A stretch of DNA of 64,000 nt from positions 1 to 64,000 of the forward strand of contig ONLW01000002.1 in assembly GCA_900318835.1 (NCBI GenBank), read 5' to 3'. The DNA comes from an uncultured Bacteroidales bacterium (GTDB lineage: Bacteria; Bacteroidota; Bacteroidia; Bacteroidales; P3). Within the stretch, counting starts at the first letter, position 1; the number at the start of each line of letters is the position of its first letter. The notes beneath the pieces were generated by a model. That model searched no databases. It saw nothing but the letters and a program-made list of their open reading frames with translations, and was not told the DNA's origin. The position numbers and the translations under genes were made by a program. This document shows positions 60,808 to 64,000 of the stretch, piece by piece.

Positions 60808-61599
60808 ATGAAAGCACCGATTGTGACACTGACCACCGACTGGGGCACCCAGGGATTCTTCGCCGGAATGGTGAAGGGGGCGCTGCTGTCGCTCATCCCC
60901 GACGTGCAGATGGTGGATGTGACTCATGGTGTGGAGCCGTTCAACATAATGGCGGCTACCTTCGTCGTCAAACACGCCTGTACAGGATTCCCTCCAGGAA
61001 CGATACACATTATCGACGTGGCGTCAAACCACTCGGAGGAGCACCCCTTTGTGGCGGTGAAAGCCCGAAGGCAATACTACATCTGCTGCGACAATGGCCT
61101 GCCAACGATGGCCTTCGGCAACGAGATTGAGGAGGTGGTGAGCATCCCCGTGCAGGAGAACGGAGTGTACAACTTCGCAGCCTACACGCTTTTTTCGCGC
61201 GTGGCAGCGAAACTGGCCTCCGGAGCCTCACTGGCCGACATCGGACCGCACCACGAGAACTTACTGCAACGCCCCTATGTGGGATGGATGCCACAGGGCG
61301 ACAGCTACCGTATCAACATCATTTATACAGACAATTACGGCAACGCTTATCTAGGTATGAGCTATAAGGAATTCTCCGAACTGAGGCAAGGACGGCCGTT
61401 CTCGCTGACGGTAAGGGAACAGGAGGTAACAGAACTGATGGTCTCCTACCACCAACAGCATGCACAAAGTGACCCACGGCGCAAGCTACGCCTGACAGTG
61501 TCGGCCACCGGCATGCTTGAACTGGCCGTCAAAGAGAGTTCCTTTACTCAACTCATGGGATTGAAAGCCAACGACTCGGTGCTGCTAAGATTTAAATAA
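60808..61599 (+). CDS. SAM hydroxide adenosyltransferase (DUF62)
   Basis: The protein has 263 residues. The family start LTTDWGTQGFFAGMVKG and the VDVTHGVEPFNI and HIIDVASNH motifs are present, with IYTDNYGNAYLG in the C-terminal domain. DUF62 enzymes hydrolyse S-adenosylmethionine to adenosine and methionine. It is a single-gene unit ended by a strong shared terminator. Confidence 0.93.
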   Translation: MKAPIVTLTTDWGTQGFFAGMVKGALLSLIPDVQMVDVTHGVEPFNIMAATFVVKHACTGFPPGTIHIIDVASNHSEEHPFVAVKARRQYYICCDNGLPTMAFGNEIEEVVSIPVQENGVYNFAAYTLFSRVAAKLASGASLADIGPHHENLLQRPYVGWMPQGDSYRINIIYTDNYGNAYLGMSYKEFSELRQGRPFSLTVREQEVTELMVSYHQQHAQSDPRRKLRLTVSATGMLELAVKESSFTQLMGLKANDSVLLRFK

Positions 61600-61631
61600 A
61601 AAAAAGGCCGACAAATGTCGGCCTTTTTTTT
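61598..61631. terminator. Bidirectional intrinsic terminator
   Basis: AAAAAAAAGGCCGACA and TGTCGGCCTTTTTTTT are perfect complements, with A run on one side and T run on the other. It serves the SAM hydrolase gene and, on the other strand, the DUF3078 gene. Confidence 0.92.
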
Positions 61632-62721
61632 ATTTCTTATCCCCTGGCGTTTTCCAACTGAAGAAAACTTGCAGGCCAGCCATTTGGTAGACCTGCAGGT
61701 GTCCCCAACGGCCCATGCCACTGAAATCAGTGTCCCACTTGAGGTTAAGGGCCAGGTTGGCAGCAATGTGTGAAGAGAAGCGGTAGTCGAGCTTCACCTC
61801 AAGGTCCATATCGGTCTCAAAAACGCGGCGCTGAATCCAGTTGTAACCCGCAAGTTTTTGCCATGTCTCATCGGAGCCCAATTTATATTCGCAATCACTC
61901 ATGGTAGCAATGGAACCGTCAGCATAGTCCTTGATTTCACCCCAAGCCATCAGTTTCGGTTTCTTATAGTCGTAAAAGAGTTCAAGGCGAGCATAGAGGT
62001 CAAGGCTGGGAAGGATATCCTTCTTAAGGTACTGAGCCTTGACATAGCTACCGAGGGCAAAGTAGGCGTGGGTGTGCTTACGATCTGGATCCGTGGGGTC
62101 GAATCCCTTCTCCTGGATGACGCCGTAGGCATAACCACTGTCAATAAGGTCGTTATTGAAGACGAAGGTGGTCTTGCCGGTCAAAAAAGAGAGCGAAACC
62201 GACCAGTCGGGTTTCTTGTATTCGAAGGAGAGTGCTGTGGTGAGGTAGGCAGGAGCAAAAAAGGCTGAGACCATCTTACCGTCATTATCGCCAGCGCCGG
62301 AATACTCATAACCGGGAGCGAACTGGGTCTTAAGATTGGCAGTGAAGCTGGCGCCCCAGTCCTTATAGGCTTTCCAGGAGATGGCAGAAGTGAGGTCAAT
62401 CTTGTCGAGACTCTTACGGCGACTCTCGAAACGGCCCCCAAGAGCAGAGTTGTCAAGATCCTGCCATGCTTGCCCAAAACCAAGGTCAACAACATTGTCC
62501 CACACATAACGAGTATGGGTATACTTGTAATTTCCGAAGAAGACCACATTGAGGTCGAGTTGGGAAGTACCGGTAGAAGACCAGTTGTTAAACATGGACT
62601 CGCTGAATTTAAGTGCCGGGGTCGAAGAGGTGGCCCAGGAACCCTGAGGGGTGTCTTCCTGAGCACAGACGGAGACAGCGGACATGAGGAGAGCCGCATA
62701 AAAGATGTAAAAGCGTTTCAT
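61630..62721 (-). CDS. DUF3078 outer-membrane beta-barrel protein
   Basis: The protein has 363 residues. A signal peptide (FYIFYAALLMSAVSVCAQ) precedes the DUF3078 pattern: LKFSESMFNNWSSTGTSQLD, YVWDNVVDLGFG, DKIDLTSAISWKAYKDWGAS and later strands ending in LQVYQMAGLQVFFSW. Function unknown; barrel inferred from alternating strands. Its ATG overlaps the recX stop by four bases. Confidence 0.85.
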   Translation of the reverse strand: MKRFYIFYAALLMSAVSVCAQEDTPQGSWATSSTPALKFSESMFNNWSSTGTSQLDLNVVFFGNYKYTHTRYVWDNVVDLGFGQAWQDLDNSALGGRFESRRKSLDKIDLTSAISWKAYKDWGASFTANLKTQFAPGYEYSGAGDNDGKMVSAFFAPAYLTTALSFEYKKPDWSVSLSFLTGKTTFVFNNDLIDSGYAYGVIQEKGFDPTDPDRKHTHAYFALGSYVKAQYLKKDILPSLDLYARLELFYDYKKPKLMAWGEIKDYADGSIATMSDCEYKLGSDETWQKLAGYNWIQRRVFETDMDLEVKLDYRFSSHIAANLALNLKWDTDFSGMGRWGHLQVYQMAGLQVFFSWKTPGDKK

Positions 62722-63173
62722 GGTTTTAAAATATTGATTAATACTTGATTAATTTCATTGATAAGGAAACCTCGGGTAAGGAGGAATGATGTGAGTTTCT
62801 GACGAAGATTGGGGGTAGTATTGGACAACTCGGCGAGTTTTTTCTCTGCCACAGTGGTAAGAACGGCAAAGTAGGCTTCATCACTGACAGCCGACATACC
62901 ACTATCAACGGCAGGACGTGGCAAGTGTTTAAGACGCAGCTGATAGAGTACCTTCTGACGCCCCCAGTGCTGGTGAAGAATCTTGCTCTCACAATAGGCA
63001 CGGGCGTAACGCTCATCGTCAAGATAATTTTCATTCTGGAGTTTGGCGATAATCTCGTCGGACTGGACTGGCGAGGCACCCCATGTGACAAGTTTCTGGC
63101 GGACTGCGTCCTCGCACTGTTCCGAGAAAGCACAGTAACGACGGGCACGGTCGAGAAGGGCAGGTTGATCCAT
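62718..63173 (-). CDS. recX: RecX-family regulator of RecA
   Basis: The protein has 151 residues. Helical repeats typical of RecX are seen: RRYCAFSEQCEDAVRQKL, LQNENYLDDERYARAYCESK and HWGRQKVLYQLRLK. The ATG at 63173 is used since a longer frame would begin above the promoter -7 box. It heads a two-gene unit with the DUF3078 gene. Confidence 0.88.
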   Translation of the reverse strand: MDQPALLDRARRYCAFSEQCEDAVRQKLVTWGASPVQSDEIIAKLQNENYLDDERYARAYCESKILHQHWGRQKVLYQLRLKHLPRPAVDSGMSAVSDEAYFAVLTTVAEKKLAELSNTTPNLRQKLTSFLLTRGFLINEINQVLINILKP

Positions 63174-63185
63174 TGATTTCACGCT

Positions 63186-63194
63186 GCAAAAATA
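63186..63194 (-). promoter_or_regulatory. Promoter -7 box of recX
   Basis: TATTTTTGC on the minus strand fits TAnnTTTG and ends 12 bases before the ATG. Confidence 0.55.
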
Positions 63195-63222
63195 CAACTT
63201 TTTTTTCAAACGGAAAAATGAT

Positions 63223-63254
63223 TTTGTCATATCGTTTTTTTTTACTATCTTTGC
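63223..63254 (+). promoter_or_regulatory. Promoter of the glycogen synthase gene
   Basis: TTTG (63223-63226) is followed after 19 bases by TATCTTTGC (63246-63254), a full consensus match 25 bases before the ATG. Confidence 0.8.
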
Positions 63255-63279
63255 ATTTAATAAATTATATAATAAAATT

Positions 63280-64000
63280 ATGGCACGAGGTAGAATACTT
63301 TTTGTAAATCAGGAAATTGCGCCTTTCTCCCCGGAAAATGAACAAAGTTTGTTCGGACGTTATTTGCCCGCAAAAACCCAGGAAATGGGGCGTGAGATAC
63401 GTGTCTTCATGCCGAAATTCTGCGAGGTAAACGACCGAAAACACCAGTTGCACGAAGTCATCCGGTTATCGGGAATGAACCTGATAGTGAACAACTGCGA
63501 CCACCAGCTAATCATCAAGGTGGGCTCAATCCCAACGGCAAGAATGCAGGTTTATTTCATCGACAACGAGGAATATTTCATCAACAGCAAAAGCCTTGTG
63601 AACGAGAAAGGACAGCTGTATCCCGACATGGACGAAAGGCTTCTCTTTTTTGGCCGCGGTACACTAGAGGCTGTGCGCAAGTTGGCCTGGCAACCGCACC
63701 TAATCCATTTTACGGGCTGGTTTGCATCGATGATACCATTCTATCTGCGCCGCATCAATAAGGAGAATGCTTTCTTCAGCGGCACCAAGATGGTTATCAC
63801 TTTAACGGGTGACCGTTTCGACGGCCCTATCGGCGGCGATCTGGAACGCAAGATGAAGACCGACGGAGCTACCGCCAAAGACCTGCGCCTCTATGGTCAG
63901 ACCGACTACATAGGTCTTATGAAATCGGCCATCACCTACTCTCAGGGCGTGATCATCGGTTCCCCCAACGCCGACCCCGAACTGGTAGCCTTCGCCAAGG
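63280..64000 (+). CDS. Glycogen/starch synthase family protein, N-terminal part (3' end outside window)
   Basis: The 240 residues present read as the first Rossmann domain of a GT5 enzyme: MARGRILFVNQEIAPFSPEN, KTQEMGREIRVFMPKFCEVN, HFTGWFASMIPFYLRR and SAITYSQGVIIGSP. The usual KTGGLGD-type loop is replaced by a different sequence, as in the variant found in many Bacteroidales. The frame runs off the window end. Confidence 0.85.
   Translation, partial: MARGRILFVNQEIAPFSPENEQSLFGRYLPAKTQEMGREIRVFMPKFCEVNDRKHQLHEVIRLSGMNLIVNNCDHQLIIKVGSIPTARMQVYFIDNEEYFINSKSLVNEKGQLYPDMDERLLFFGRGTLEAVRKLAWQPHLIHFTGWFASMIPFYLRRINKENAFFSGTKMVITLTGDRFDGPIGGDLERKMKTDGATAKDLRLYGQTDYIGLMKSAITYSQGVIIGSPNADPELVAFAK

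Overview
The window is chromosomal DNA of an anaerobic member of the Bacteroidota, most likely order Bacteroidales. It carries a complete core type IX secretion system (T9SS) operon, proteins with T9SS C-terminal sorting domains, a TonB-linked outer membrane, a methylmalonyl-CoA mutase subunit, and many promoters of the Bacteroidota form TTTG-N19..21-TAnnTTTG. No phage, insertion sequence, CRISPR array or rRNA operon was seen. One tRNA gene (Val, anticodon UAC) is present.

Layout. 0-3.7 kb: tail of a DUF6266-like gene, LD-carboxypeptidase, a polysaccharide-deacetylase-like protein, a KdsC-type phosphatase and an RlpA-like protein. 3.75-10.8 kb: T9SS core porP/sprF-gldK-gldL-gldM-gldN plus a second gldN/gldO-like gene cut off by an intrinsic terminator. 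10.8-15.9 kb (minus strand): miaB, a PASTA protein, a T9SS cargo protein and an RluA-type pseudouridine synthase, the last three overlapping end to end. 16.4-30.6 kb: T9SS plug protein convergent with and overlapping tilS, which follows a giant 3933-residue T9SS cargo gene. 31-36 kb (minus): higB-higA-hutI-lolD-rlmB, then ruvB and a PH-like membrane protein. 36-43.5 kb: universal stress protein and flavoprotein, an outer-membrane barrel, an ABC-F protein and TonB. 43.6-52.3 kb: AddA-like helicase-nuclease, methylmalonyl-CoA mutase small subunit, LptF/G permease, SufE, SufT and an OppC-like permease. 52.4-55.2 kb: small lipoproteins and tRNA-Val. 55.2-60.5 kb (minus): sufC-sufD-PorE-like-MsbA-like, all with 4-base overlaps. 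60.8-64 kb: SAM hydrolase, DUF3078 barrel, RecX and the start of a GT5 glycogen synthase.

How the parts fit: the T9SS core (porP/gldKLMN), the plug protein and possibly the PorE-like protein form the export machine. The two sorting-domain proteins are its cargo. TonB, the barrel proteins, LptF/G and the MsbA- and LolD-like ABC proteins serve the envelope. SufC/D/E/T serve Fe-S assembly; sufB is not here.

Most unusual are: (i) small elements with an exact 11-base period and an inverted-repeat head, in two sequence-unrelated families; (ii) in-frame 7-base and 9-base tandem repeats and GC-rich palindromes inside conserved genes; (iii) intrinsic terminators placed directly before the start codon of the next co-directional gene; (iv) promoter -7 boxes only 8-20 bases from start codons; (v) a perfect palindrome next to the suf promoter. 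All coordinates were read by eye; functions come from recognised motifs, not searches.
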